Shown here in pieces: positions 43,450 to 53,724 of a DNA stretch of 64,000 nt. The stretch spans positions 1 through 64,000 of the forward strand of contig UBQW01000016.1 in the NCBI GenBank assembly GCA_900467745.1, read 5' to 3'. The DNA comes from Hyphomicrobiales bacterium (GTDB taxonomy: Bacteria > Pseudomonadota > Alphaproteobacteria > Rhizobiales > Rhizobiaceae). The stretch's first letter is position 1; each line of letters opens with the position of its first letter. A model generated the notes under the pieces. The model did no database searches and was not told the origin of the DNA. It saw nothing but the letters and a program-made list of their open reading frames with translations. Position numbers and translations under genes: made by a program.

Positions 43450-45587
43450 AGGCGACAGACACCAAGATAGCCGACGCGACGCTCGACTATCACGCGCTGA
43501 ACGCGATGCTGAACCTCTATGACGAGGACGGCAGGATTCAGCTCGACAAGGATCGGCAGGCGGCGAAGCAGTATTTCCTGCAGCACGTGAACCAGAACAC
43601 GGTGTTCTTCCATAATCTCCGGGAGAAGCTGGATTACCTCGTGACGGAGGGTTACTACGAGCAGGAGGTGCTGGACCAGTATTCGTTCAACTTCGTCCGC
43701 GATCTGTTCGATCACGCCTATGACAAGAAGTTCCGCTTCCCGACCTTCCTCGGCGCCTTCAAATATTACACCAGCTACACGCTGAAGACTTTCGACGGAA
43801 AGCGCTACCTCGAGCGCTACGAAGACCGCATCTGCATGGTGGCGCTGACGCTGGCGCGCGGCAATGAGGGGCTCGCCCGCGATATGGTCGACGAGATCAT
43901 TTCCGGCCGTTTCCAGCCGGCGACGCCGACCTTCCTCAATGCGGGCAAGAAGCAGCGCGGCGAGCTTGTCTCCTGCTTCCTGCTCAGGATCGAGGACAAC
44001 ATGGAGAGCATCGCCCGCGGCATCAATTCCGCCTTGCAGCTTTCCAAGCGCGGCGGCGGTGTTGCCCTGTCGCTGACGAACCTGCGCGAGGCCGGCGCGC
44101 CGATCAAGCAGATCGAAAATCAGTCGTCAGGCGTGATCCCGGTCATGAAGCTCCTGGAAGATAGTTTCTCCTACGCCAACCAGCTTGGCGCGCGCCAGGG
44201 CGCGGGGGCAGTCTATCTGAACGCCCATCACCCCGACATCATGCGTTTCCTCGACACCAAGCGCGAGAATGCTGACGAGAAGATCCGGATCAAGACGCTG
44301 TCGCTCGGTGTCGTCGTGCCCGACATTACCTTCGAACTCGCCAAGAACAACGAGGACATGTACCTGTTTTCGCCCTATGACGTCGAACGCGTCTATGGGG
44401 TTGCCTTCAGCGAGATCTCGGTCACCGAAAAGTATCGCGAGATGGTGGCCGACAGCCGCATCAAGAAAAAGAAGATCAAGGCGCGCGACTTCTTCCAGGT
44501 GATCGCCGAGATACAGTTCGAGAGCGGCTATCCCTACATCATGTTCGAAGACACGGTGAACAAGGCGAACCCAATCTCCGGGCGCATCACCATGAGCAAT
44601 TTGTGCTCGGAGATCCTGCAGGTCAGCGATGCCAGCACCTATGATGCCGATCTCTCCTATGATCACATGGGCAAGGATATCTCCTGCAATCTCGGCTCGC
44701 TGAACATCGCCGCGGCGATGGACTCGACTGATTTCGGCAAGACGATCGAAACCTCGATCCGGGCGCTGACCGCCGTTTCCGACATGAGCAATATCACCTC
44801 GGTTCCGTCGGTGGCCAAGGGCAATGCCGACAGCCACGCGATCGGTCTCGGCCAGATGAACCTTCACGGCTATCTCGCCCGCGAACGCATCTATTACGGT
44901 TCCGAAGAGGGCGTCGATTTCGCCAACATCTACTTCTACACCGTGACCTATCATGCGATCCGCGCGTCGAACCGGCTGGCGGTCGAGCGTGGCCAGAGCT
45001 TCAAGGGCTTCGAGAACTCGAAGTACGCGTCGGGAGACTATTTCGACAAGTACACTGAAAGCGAATGGATGCCAGCGACGGCGCGCGTGGCTGAACTGTT
45101 TGAGACGGCAGGCATCCACATCCCGACGCAGGATGACTGGTTGGAGTTGAAGAAGGCGGTCATGGAAGGTGGGCTTTATAACCAGAACCTGCAAGCCGTG
45201 CCGCCGACGGGCTCGATCTCCTACATCAACCACTCGACCTCCTCGATCCACCCGATCGTCTCCAAGATCGAGATCCGAAAGGAAGGCAAGATCGGCCGCG
45301 TCTACTACCCGGCCGCCTTCATGACGAACGACAATCTCGACTATTACCAGGATGCCTACGAGATCGGGCCGGAGAAGATCATCGACACCTATGCGGCGGC
45401 CACCCAGCATGTCGACCAGGGCCTGTCGCTAACGCTGTTCTTCCGCGACACCGCGACGACGCGCGATATCAACAAGGCGCAGATCTATGCGTGGAAGAAG
45501 GGCATCAAGACCATCTACTACATCCGCCTTCGCCAGATGGCGCTGACCGGCACGGAAGTGCAGGGCTGCGTCTCCTGCGCCCTTTGA
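43419..45587 (+). CDS. nrdE: Class Ib ribonucleoside-diphosphate reductase alpha subunit
   Basis: A 722-residue catalytic subunit. [20 protein letters not shown] and SNLCSEIL (the Asn-Cys-Glu active-site triad), [19 protein letters not shown] and the C-terminal redox pair QGCVSCAL are all present. The start is a TTG at 43419 inside nrdI; no ATG lies before the conserved N-terminal region, so a non-ATG start is likely. It lacks the long ATP-cone of class Ia enzymes. It makes deoxynucleotides without cobalamin. Confidence 0.96.
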   Translation: MDTAVLERPLKATDTKIADATLDYHALNAMLNLYDEDGRIQLDKDRQAAKQYFLQHVNQNTVFFHNLREKLDYLVTEGYYEQEVLDQYSFNFVRDLFDHAYDKKFRFPTFLGAFKYYTSYTLKTFDGKRYLERYEDRICMVALTLARGNEGLARDMVDEIISGRFQPATPTFLNAGKKQRGELVSCFLLRIEDNMESIARGINSALQLSKRGGGVALSLTNLREAGAPIKQIENQSSGVIPVMKLLEDSFSYANQLGARQGAGAVYLNAHHPDIMRFLDTKRENADEKIRIKTLSLGVVVPDITFELAKNNEDMYLFSPYDVERVYGVAFSEISVTEKYREMVADSRIKKKKIKARDFFQVIAEIQFESGYPYIMFEDTVNKANPISGRITMSNLCSEILQVSDASTYDADLSYDHMGKDISCNLGSLNIAAAMDSTDFGKTIETSIRALTAVSDMSNITSVPSVAKGNADSHAIGLGQMNLHGYLARERIYYGSEEGVDFANIYFYTVTYHAIRASNRLAVERGQSFKGFENSKYASGDYFDKYTESEWMPATARVAELFETAGIHIPTQDDWLELKKAVMEGGLYNQNLQAVPPTGSISYINHSTSSIHPIVSKIEIRKEGKIGRVYYPAAFMTNDNLDYYQDAYEIGPEKIIDTYAAATQHVDQGLSLTLFFRDTATTRDINKAQIYAWKKGIKTIYYIRLRQMALTGTEVQGCVSCAL

Positions 45588-46592
<1,005 letters not shown>

Positions 46593-46622
46593 AGTCGCGC
46601 ACTCGCTGCTTTTGCGAAGGGT

Positions 46623-46646
46623 GACCACCGGCTTGCGCTGGTGGTC
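46623..46646 (+). terminator. Hairpin after nrdF
   Basis: GACCACCGGC-TTGC-GCTGGTGGTC forms a 10-bp stem with one G-T pair and a 4-base loop, 31 bp after the nrdF stop. No T run follows, so it could be a weak terminator or an RNA-stabilising hairpin. Confidence 0.5.
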
Positions 46647-46805
46647 TGATCCTGAAAGCTGCTCTGCGACCCCGAGCGCCGGCTCGATCACATACTCTTT
46701 GCTAAACAGCTCGCTTGTGACCAACTCATACTCGCTTGTTCTCGGGATTTTGGGAGCTGTGGCACAGCAGTGTCCATGACAAGGCCTTCGCCGCCTCCGA
46801 TCTTA
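46647..46805. other. Convergent spacer
   Basis: Nothing recognised here between nrdF and the minus-strand hypothetical gene. Confidence 0.4.
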
Positions 46806-47090
46806 TCACTCGGCGCCGGGCTGGACACCAAGAACGAAGTCGATAACTTTCGATGAAGACATCTCGCACGGCTTCAGCAAAGGAAGCATCTGGCTGGTTT
46901 GATAGAGATTGAAGGAGACGACGTCGTTTCCTGCAAGTTCTTCTGCAAACAGCCAGATGCGACGCTCATTGTCGGACCGGCGTATAGTTATGCCCCAGCT
47001 CCCGCCGTTAAACTCGCCCTTGAAGAACCCGGTCGGAAGTCGCGCGAGAGCTCGTTGGAAATCCAGGATTTGTGCCTCGGGATCCGTCAT
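46806..47090 (-). CDS. Hypothetical protein (94 aa)
   Basis: A 94-residue protein starting MTDPEAQILDFQRALARLPT. Its ATG overlaps the stop of the upstream small cysteine-rich gene (ATGA). The composition is normal and partly beta (SWGITIRRSDNERRIWLFAEE). I recognise no domain. Translational coupling makes it a real gene. Confidence 0.65.
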   Translation of the reverse strand: MTDPEAQILDFQRALARLPTGFFKGEFNGGSWGITIRRSDNERRIWLFAEELAGNDVVSFNLYQTSQMLPLLKPCEMSSSKVIDFVLGVQPGAE

Positions 47091-47257
47091 GGCGAAAGAC
47101 ACTCTTCGCAGATGCCGCAGCAATCCTCGTCCAATACCGCGGGCCGCCCGCAGCAGTCGCAGGTAGATGTCTGCGACCCCGCGCGTATCCCCGGTTGAGG
47201 TGGCAGAATGTCGATCATGTCTTCGTCGTAATGGCTAGTAGATATGTGTTCGTCCAT
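47087..47257 (-). CDS. Small cysteine-rich, zinc-ribbon-like protein
   Basis: A 56-residue protein starting MDEHISTSHYDED. Its C-terminal half has three cysteine pairs or triplets (CDCCGRP, DCCGICEEC) that could bind zinc or a cluster. ATG at 47257 follows TTGGAGC; the longer frame to 47308 lacks a site. It is coupled to the 94-residue gene downstream. No function known to me. Confidence 0.6.
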   Translation of the reverse strand: MDEHISTSHYDEDMIDILPPQPGIRAGSQTSTCDCCGRPAVLDEDCCGICEECLSP

Positions 47258-47456
47258 GCCGGGCTCCAAAATCTGGACTCCAGATAGTGAAGACTTTTCC
47301 GATAGCAAGATAGGTGCCTTGAAGGCGACGTGTTGGACGTCGTTTCTCCATGAGCGCCTTGCTGTACCTCGCCCTGGAGGGGCATCCCAGCCGTTTCCTC
47401 ATTGTCAGGACACGATGGATGATATCACCTCCAAAATCGCAGGTCGCTGCGCGAAC
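47258..47456. other. Spacer upstream of the small coupled genes and downstream of ugpC
   Basis: About 200 bp without a recognised gene. It probably carries the promoter of the two small minus-strand genes and the 3' end of the ugp transcript. Confidence 0.4.
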
Positions 47457-48548
47457 TCAACCGCTTTGCGGATTAATCACGTGGGTGGAGCCGAATGTCT
47501 CCACAGGTGTCGCGACACGGCGACCTGCACTGTCGAAACAGTGGACGACGTCCGGTTCGGCCTGAAGCATTACCCGGCTGCCTATAGCCATCGTCGATCT
47601 GCCTGCTACTCGAAAGACGATCTCCACCCCGCCAGTTGTCGTGGCATGAATATAGCTTTCTGCACCGACAAGTTCGATGGCGCCGATATCGACCGCAAGG
47701 CTGAATGTTGAACCCTCTCGCGTGTCGGAGATTTTCAAGTCCTCAGGGCGAACCCCGATGGTCGCCACTCCAAGGGGAAGCGACAGGCCGGGAGCGTCGG
47801 TGCCCAACGCCTCGGCGCTGATGAGGTTCATAGCCGGCGAACCAATGAAGGCTGCCACGAAAGTAGTGGCCGGCCGCTCGTAAAGCTCGATTGGCGTTCC
47901 GACCTGTTCAATCTGTCCGCCATTCAGCACGACAAGGCGATCGGCAAGTGTCATGGCCTCCATCTGGTCATGTGTCACATAGACGCTTGTCGTGGCCAGC
48001 GTACGCTGAAGCCGGCGGATTTCCACGCGCATCTGCACCCGCAATTTTGCATCGAGATTGGAAAGCGGCTCATCGAACAAGAATGCTTTCGGCTCACGCA
48101 CGATTGCCCGGCCCATTGCAACGCGCTGTCTTTGCCCACCTGACAGCTGGCGTGGCTTGCGGTCGAGCAAAGCACCGATTTCAAGGGATCCGGCGGCTGC
48201 GGCGATCCGTCGTTCGATCTCCGTAGCTGCCATTTTCCTGTTCTTCAAGCCGTAGGCCATATTCTGGCGGACGGTCATGTGCGGATAAAGTGCGTAATTC
48301 TGGAAGACCATGGCGATGTCACGCTCTGACGGCTCCAGATTATTTACAACGCGTCCATCGATCGCGATCTCTCCGTCCGAGATCGTTTCCAGTCCCGCAA
48401 TCATCCTCAGCAACGTGGACTTGCCGCAGCCCGACGGCCCGACAAGCACGACCATTTCACCATCGGCGATGTCGAGCGAAACGCCTTTGATTGCCTCGAA
48501 GCCACCTGGATATGTCTTGCGAACGTCTCTGATCGTGATGCTTGCCAT
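47457..48548 (-). CDS. ugpC: sn-Glycerol-3-phosphate-type ABC transporter ATP-binding protein
   Basis: A 363-residue MalK/UgpC-type ATPase with Walker A GPSGCGKS at 37-44, [12 protein letters not shown], signature LSGGQRQR, Walker [15 protein letters not shown] and a C-terminal TOBE/OB regulatory domain (VGAESYIHA). Its ATG overlaps the stop of ugpE (TAATG). It ends the ugpBAEC operon. Confidence 0.93.
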   Translation of the reverse strand: MASITIRDVRKTYPGGFEAIKGVSLDIADGEMVVLVGPSGCGKSTLLRMIAGLETISDGEIAIDGRVVNNLEPSERDIAMVFQNYALYPHMTVRQNMAYGLKNRKMAATEIERRIAAAAGSLEIGALLDRKPRQLSGGQRQRVAMGRAIVREPKAFLFDEPLSNLDAKLRVQMRVEIRRLQRTLATTSVYVTHDQMEAMTLADRLVVLNGGQIEQVGTPIELYERPATTFVAAFIGSPAMNLISAEALGTDAPGLSLPLGVATIGVRPEDLKISDTREGSTFSLAVDIGAIELVGAESYIHATTTGGVEIVFRVAGRSTMAIGSRVMLQAEPDVVHCFDSAGRRVATPVETFGSTHVINPQSG

Positions 48549-49396
48549 TACTTTTCTGTCTCCACGAGGCCCTTCACGAACCAGCGCTGCATCAAAACGA
48601 CAACGAGGATCGGTGGGATGATTGCAAGGATCGCCGTGACCATGACGAGGTTCCAGGGCGTTGCTGCGTCGGCAAAATCGACCATTTTTCGCAGACCGAT
48701 GATAATTGTCGACATGCTCGCGTCATTGGTCACAAGCAGGGGCCAGAGATACTGCGTCCAGCCGTAGATGAAGAGAATGACGAAGAGCGCCGCCAGGTTG
48801 GTGCGTGAAAGCGGGAGGAGGATGTCGCGCATGAACCGAAGCGGTCCAGCATTATCGATACGGGCAGCTTCCACAAGTTCGCCGGGTATCGTCAGGAAAA
48901 ACTGACGAAACAGAAAGGTTGCGGTCGCCGATGCCATCAGGGGAAGCGTGAGCCCTGCATAGGTATCGATCATGCCTAGATCAACGATAACCTTGTATGT
49001 CGGCAGGATGCGAACCTCTACCGGCAGCATCAGGGTAATGAAGATCATCCAGAAAAACACCATGCGCAGGGGAAAGCGGAAAAACACGATCGCAAATGCC
49101 GACAGAAAGGAAATGACGATCTTGCCAAGTGCGATCAAGGTCGACACGATTATCGTGTTGACCATCATCCGCTCGAGGCTGACACCAACAACCCGCTCTA
49201 CCCCACCAACCAAGGCGTCGTGATAGTTCTCCACAAAATGATCCTGCGGAAGCATGGTGATGGGCGGGCGCAGTATCTGCGCCGATGTCATCGTCGATGC
49301 GACAAAGGTGTAGTAAATCGGAAAGGCAACAATGATGATCCCGAGTACGAGGATCAGATGGCCAGTGATATTTGCAACAGGGCGCCGGTCGATCAT
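48548..49396 (-). CDS. ugpE: sn-Glycerol-3-phosphate-type ABC transporter permease
   Basis: A 282-residue permease with six membrane helices and the EAA loop [32 protein letters not shown] near the start is typical of UgpE. The start is put at ATG 49396, after GAGG; the TTG at 49408 overlaps ugpA and is less likely. It pairs with UgpA. Confidence 0.93.
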   Translation of the reverse strand: MIDRRPVANITGHLILVLGIIIVAFPIYYTFVASTMTSAQILRPPITMLPQDHFVENYHDALVGGVERVVGVSLERMMVNTIIVSTLIALGKIVISFLSAFAIVFFRFPLRMVFFWMIFITLMLPVEVRILPTYKVIVDLGMIDTYAGLTLPLMASATATFLFRQFFLTIPGELVEAARIDNAGPLRFMRDILLPLSRTNLAALFVILFIYGWTQYLWPLLVTNDASMSTIIIGLRKMVDFADAATPWNLVMVTAILAIIPPILVVVLMQRWFVKGLVETEK

Positions 49397-49404
49397 CTCA
49401 AACC

Positions 49405-50286
49405 TCAAGCATAGTGGACACGGCGTTCGACGAAGCGAAATTGCACTGCCGTCAGTACAATCACGATGATCATCAATACGACAGACTGGGCAGCGGACGA
49501 GCCGAGGTCGAGATTGACGAAGCCGTCATTGTAGACCTTGTAGACCAGCGTCTCGGTCGCCTTGGCAGGCCCTCCGCCCGTCACCGCATGAATGATGCCG
49601 AACGTGTCGAAGAAGGCGTAGACCGTGTTGACAACGAGCAGGAAAAACGTGGTTGGCGCCAGCAGAGGAAACACGATTGTCCAGAACCGACGGCTGCCGC
49701 GGGCGCCGTCAATGGCTGCCGCTTCGATCAATGATTTCGGGATCGCCTGAAGACCGGCGACGAAGAAAAGGAAGTTGTAGCTAATCTGCTTCCATGCGGC
49801 CGCGACGATGACCAGGACCATTGCCTGTCCGCCGTTCAAGAGTGGATCCCAGGCAAACCCTGCTCGCCGCAACATGTAGGCGAAGCTTCCCATCGCTGGA
49901 TTGAACATGAATAGCCACAACATGCCCGCGACGGCGGGGGCCACGGCGTAAGGCCAGATCAGCAGCGTGCGGTAAAACGTCTGGCCCCGCCTGATGCGGT
50001 CGACAGCGGTCGCAAGCGTCAACGCCGCTGCCATTGCCAGTGCTGCAGTTGCGACACTGAACACGACGGTGACCTCGAGCGAATGAATGTAGCTTGGATC
50101 GCTCAGGATCCTGCGAAAGTTCGCCAGGCCGACAAAGCCGCTCTTCAGGCCGAACGGGTCTTCCCGCTGCATGGACTGATAAAGCGCCTGACTGGCGGGC
50201 CAGAAGAAAAACACGACCGTCAGGACGATCTGAGGTGCCAACAGGAAATAGGGAAGGACTTTATTGGGGAAGACGACATTTTGCAC
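49405..50286 (-). CDS. ugpA: sn-Glycerol-3-phosphate-type ABC transporter permease
   Basis: A 293-residue permease with the UgpA start [20 protein letters not shown] and the [10 protein letters not shown] block, six helices and the EAA loop [15 protein letters not shown]. The frame is open further upstream, but GTG at 50286 fits the family N terminus best. It follows ugpB by about 70 bp. Confidence 0.92.
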   Translation of the reverse strand: MQNVVFPNKVLPYFLLAPQIVLTVVFFFWPASQALYQSMQREDPFGLKSGFVGLANFRRILSDPSYIHSLEVTVVFSVATAALAMAAALTLATAVDRIRRGQTFYRTLLIWPYAVAPAVAGMLWLFMFNPAMGSFAYMLRRAGFAWDPLLNGGQAMVLVIVAAAWKQISYNFLFFVAGLQAIPKSLIEAAAIDGARGSRRFWTIVFPLLAPTTFFLLVVNTVYAFFDTFGIIHAVTGGGPAKATETLVYKVYNDGFVNLDLGSSAAQSVVLMIIVIVLTAVQFRFVERRVHYA

Positions 50287-50354
50287 GAGGAGACCCCCTT
50301 GAGCGAAGAGGTGATCATCCGCGCCCATGAACGCGGATGATCGACAGATCGAGC

Positions 50355-51662
50355 TTACTGGGCGATCGCCTGCTGAATGGCCGCGTTGCCCCGCTCGACA
50401 GCCTTGTCGAGAGCGGCCTTGGCATCCTGCTTGCCGGCAAGCATTGCTTCGAATTCCTCGTTCATGATGTCGCGAACCTGAGGCAGGTTGACGAGACGAA
50501 CGCCTTTGGAATTTTCCGTCGGCGCCTTGCCCATCATCTGCAGGATCGGGGTCTCGCGACCCGGGTTCTTTTCGTAGAAGCCGGACTTCTTTGTCTCCTC
50601 ATAGGCCGCCATTGTCACAGGCATATAGCCTGACACCTGATGAAGGCGCGCCTGAATCTTGGTCTGCGACAGGAAATGGAAGAACTCGGCGATGCCCTTG
50701 TACTCGGCGTCGCTCTTGCCAGCGAATACCCAAAGGCTTGCGCCGCCGGGGATGGTGTTTTGTGGACGGCCCTCGCCCGGCTCGTAAGGGAGTTGCCCAA
50801 TTCCGTAGTTCATGCCGCTTTTGATAATATCACCCAGTCCGCCGGATGATTCCGTTAAGATAGCGCACTCGCCCGAGGTGAAGAGCTGCTTCGCTTCGGA
50901 TGTGCGGCCGCCATAGCGAAACGTACCGTCCTTGGCGAGATCGGCGATATCCTGGAAGTGCTTGACGAAGTCGGGCGTGTTGAAGGCGAGTTTGACGTCG
51001 GTGCCCGCCAAACCGTTTTCGTTGCTGCCGTAGGAGAGGTTGTTCCATGCAGCGAAGTTCTCGGTCTGGATCCAGGTGAGCCAGGTCGATGTCATGCCGC
51101 AAGCTGCGCCGCTTGCCTTGATTTTCTTGGCGGCCTCGATGACGTCAGGCCAGGTCTTTGGTGCGGCCTCTGGATCAAGCCCGGCCTTCTTGAAGAGATC
51201 CTTGTTGTAATAGAGGATCGGCGAGGAAGAGTTGTAGGGGAACGACAGCATCGTCCCGTCCGGCCTTGAATAGTAAGCGGCGATGCCTGGAAGATATTCG
51301 TCCTTGTTGAACTTGTAGCCGCTCTTTTCGAGGACTTCCGCGACCGGCATGATGGCCCCTTCAGCTCCCATCATCACGCCGCTGCCTGCATCGAAGACCT
51401 GAAGAATAGCCGGCGCCTTTTTGGCCCGGAAGGCTGCGATGCCGGCGTTCAATGCCTCTGGATAGGTGCCCTTGAACACCGGAACGATTTTATAATCGGC
51501 CTGGCTTTCGTTGAATTCCTTGGCGAGCTGGTCGACAACCTCGTTGTTGGCGCCGGCCATGGCATGCCACCATTGCAACTCCGTGGCGGCTAATGCATTG
51601 CCGGCAATCGTGCTTGAAAGAAGGGCTGTGGCGAAGCCGATTGCGATTGAATGACGAGACAT
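50355..51662 (-). CDS. ugpB: sn-Glycerol-3-phosphate-binding periplasmic protein
   Basis: A 435-residue binding protein with a signal peptide (residues 1-25, ending NALAA). [28 protein letters not shown] and SGYMPVT identify UgpB, which binds glycerol-3-phosphate and glycerophosphodiesters. ATG at 51662 follows GGGAGGAAAC; the 28-residue upstream extension is not used. The order on the minus strand is ugpB-A-E-C. Confidence 0.92.
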   Translation of the reverse strand: MSRHSIAIGFATALLSSTIAGNALAATELQWWHAMAGANNEVVDQLAKEFNESQADYKIVPVFKGTYPEALNAGIAAFRAKKAPAILQVFDAGSGVMMGAEGAIMPVAEVLEKSGYKFNKDEYLPGIAAYYSRPDGTMLSFPYNSSSPILYYNKDLFKKAGLDPEAAPKTWPDVIEAAKKIKASGAACGMTSTWLTWIQTENFAAWNNLSYGSNENGLAGTDVKLAFNTPDFVKHFQDIADLAKDGTFRYGGRTSEAKQLFTSGECAILTESSGGLGDIIKSGMNYGIGQLPYEPGEGRPQNTIPGGASLWVFAGKSDAEYKGIAEFFHFLSQTKIQARLHQVSGYMPVTMAAYEETKKSGFYEKNPGRETPILQMMGKAPTENSKGVRLVNLPQVRDIMNEEFEAMLAGKQDAKAALDKAVERGNAAIQQAIAQ

Positions 51663-51829
51663 GTTTCCTCCCTTTGGGTCATCTGCGCATCTTGCGCCTG
51701 CGCGGCGCAGCCGACCTCCCCGTCGGCTGCGCGTCACAACTGTCAAAGCCGGTAGCCGGCTTCAAATTTCTCTCCTGTCGAAACTAAGGTCGCAAAGCGA
51801 TCTGTCCAGATCTCGACAATCATGCGTTG
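51663..51829. promoter_or_regulatory. Spacer upstream of ugpB
   Basis: A 167-bp gap between the phosphatase gene and ugpB, both minus strand. It could hold a promoter for ugpBAEC, but a single transcript with the upstream operon is also possible. CGCCTGCGCGGCGCAG near 51697-51712 can fold back. Confidence 0.35.
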
Positions 51830-52630
51830 TCAGATTTTGGCGATGGCGCGAAGATCCTCGACGGCACCAGGTGCTGCCGCCAGAACGGGTGATCCCTTCG
51901 TCAGCCGGTCCCCGTCCGTCGGGAAGGGGTGGTACCACCCGCCGGCCTCCTTGACGAGGCAGTAGCCAGCCAGGCAGTCCCATGCATGCATATAGGGTTC
52001 GTAGTAGCCCACGAGACGGCCTGCTGCCACATAGGCTAGCATCAGCGCGCCGGATCCATTGCGAATGAAGTTGCCGCCGGCAGACAATAGCTTTTCCACC
52101 ATCGCCGCAACGAATGCCGGGGTGACATGGTTGTTGGCCCCGATACCGGTCACGGCATTGCGGATCGTGCGGGATGGATCAAGGGAGAGTGATTGTCCGT
52201 TCAACGTGGCACCCGATCCGGTAGCCGCGGAGTAAAGTTCGTCATGACATGGTGCAAAAATAACGCCGACGACAGGGACGTTCTCCTCAAGAAGCGCGAT
52301 TGAGATGCACCAGTTCGGCATGCCATTGACGAAAGGGCTCGTTCCATCGATCGGATCGACCACCCAGACCCGGCCCGACGTACCGGCTTCCAGCCCATAC
52401 TCTTCCCCGAGGAAACCGTCACCAGGATAGGCTTCGTGAACGGCGTCTCGGATGAGGTTTTCGACGTCCCTGTCAGCGATCGATACGACGTCCTGGGGAT
52501 CGCGCTTGGTTTCTATGACCAGGCTTTCTCTTTTTTCGAAGTATCCAAGTGCCAGGGCTCCGGCTTTCTTTGCGATAGCTTCCGCAAATGCCCTGCGAGC
52601 ATCCAGGCCCGATGAAGTATAGGGTGTCAT
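51830..52630 (-). CDS. Inositol-monophosphatase-family phosphatase
   Basis: A 266-residue enzyme of the Mg2+-dependent, lithium-sensitive phosphatase family. Metal ligands are visible in GEEYG, the DPIDGT motif and the C-terminal HAWDCLAG. Members dephosphorylate inositol phosphates, histidinol phosphate, PAP or sugar phosphates. It is the last gene of the FbpABC/AfuABC-like transporter operon, 20 bp after the ATPase gene. A role in releasing phosphate from an imported phospho-compound is inferred. Confidence 0.9.
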   Translation of the reverse strand: MTPYTSSGLDARRAFAEAIAKKAGALALGYFEKRESLVIETKRDPQDVVSIADRDVENLIRDAVHEAYPGDGFLGEEYGLEAGTSGRVWVVDPIDGTSPFVNGMPNWCISIALLEENVPVVGVIFAPCHDELYSAATGSGATLNGQSLSLDPSRTIRNAVTGIGANNHVTPAFVAAMVEKLLSAGGNFIRNGSGALMLAYVAAGRLVGYYEPYMHAWDCLAGYCLVKEAGGWYHPFPTDGDRLTKGSPVLAAAPGAVEDLRAIAKI

Positions 52631-52650
52631 GTCAAACCTCTCAAAAAATC

Positions 52651-53724
52651 TTAGCCGTTCGGTCGGGTAATCAGTGCTGTTCCACGGTCCTTCAGGCTGA
52701 TGGTAACTTCGGTCGTTGTATCGAAGGGTGTGTCGGCCGCCATATCGATGACGAACAAATTCCCCCTGCCCGTCGCCACCTCGTACTCGACGTGATCGCC
52801 GAGGTAGGCGGCATGGGTGATCCTTCCGGTGAAGGCACCGTCTGGGGTCGCACGGTGCAATTGAATTGCATTTGGCCGGATCGCCAATTCGGCCTGCCCG
52901 GCCGACGCATTTCTGGCCGCCACGCGATGTTTCAGCCCGCCGATATCGATCAGGGCGACGCCATCTTCGACACGTTCGACCTGACAGGCCAGCACATTGG
53001 CCTCGCCCATGAAATCGGCGATGAAGGCGGAGGCGGGCGCATCGTAAAGATCGCGCGGTGCGCCCTGCTGCGCGATCTCGCCTTCCTTCATCACGATGAT
53101 CTGGTCTGACACGGCAAGAGCCTCGTCCTGGTCATGCGTGACGTAGACCGCGGTAAAGCCCAATCGCTGCTGCAGGTCGCGAATTTCGGTGCGCACCCTC
53201 CGACGCAAGCGTGCGTCGAGATTGGAGAGCGGCTCGTCGAGGAGCAGCACCTGTGGCTCCAGGACCAGGGCGCGCGCCACGGCAACGCGCTGCTGCTGAC
53301 CACCCGACAATTCGGCTGGCAGGCGCTCGCCCATGCCTTCCAGACCGACGAGTTTCATCGCTTCCCTGGCGCGCTCGCGCGCCTCCTTGCGCTTGATCCC
53401 TGACGATTCCAGACCGTATGCGACATTGTCGAGTGATGTCATGTGCGGGAAGAGTGCGTAACTTTGAAACACCATTGACACGTCGCGTTCGTTTGCAGGC
53501 AACATCGTCACGTCCTTGCCGCCGATCAGGATGCGTCCTGAAGTGGGGTGCTCAAGGCCGGCAAGCATGCGAAGCGTCGTCGTCTTGCCGCATCCTGATG
53601 GTCCAAGAAGGGTGACTAGCGTTCCCGGTTCGATGGTGAGCGACAGGTCAGGAATGGCGGTGAAGGCGCCAAAGGTCTTTCTCACCTTCTCGAACGTGAC
53701 GGAGCCGGGCACAGTCTTGCTCAT
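52651..53724 (-). CDS. FbpC/PotA-type ABC transporter ATP-binding protein
   Basis: A 357-residue ATPase with [40 protein letters not shown] and a C-terminal TOBE domain. It falls in the iron/spermidine/phosphonate/phosphosugar (FbpC, PotA, PhnT, AfuC) group. The ATG overlaps the permease stop (ATGA). Its cargo depends on the binding protein at 56032. Confidence 0.9.
   Translation of the reverse strand: MSKTVPGSVTFEKVRKTFGAFTAIPDLSLTIEPGTLVTLLGPSGCGKTTTLRMLAGLEHPTSGRILIGGKDVTMLPANERDVSMVFQSYALFPHMTSLDNVAYGLESSGIKRKEARERAREAMKLVGLEGMGERLPAELSGGQQQRVAVARALVLEPQVLLLDEPLSNLDARLRRRVRTEIRDLQQRLGFTAVYVTHDQDEALAVSDQIIVMKEGEIAQQGAPRDLYDAPASAFIADFMGEANVLACQVERVEDGVALIDIGGLKHRVAARNASAGQAELAIRPNAIQLHRATPDGAFTGRITHAAYLGDHVEYEVATGRGNLFVIDMAADTPFDTTTEVTISLKDRGTALITRPNG

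Noticed and set aside
44127..45410. 427-residue minus-strand ORF
   Set aside because: Antisense of nrdE, which is unmistakable on the plus strand.
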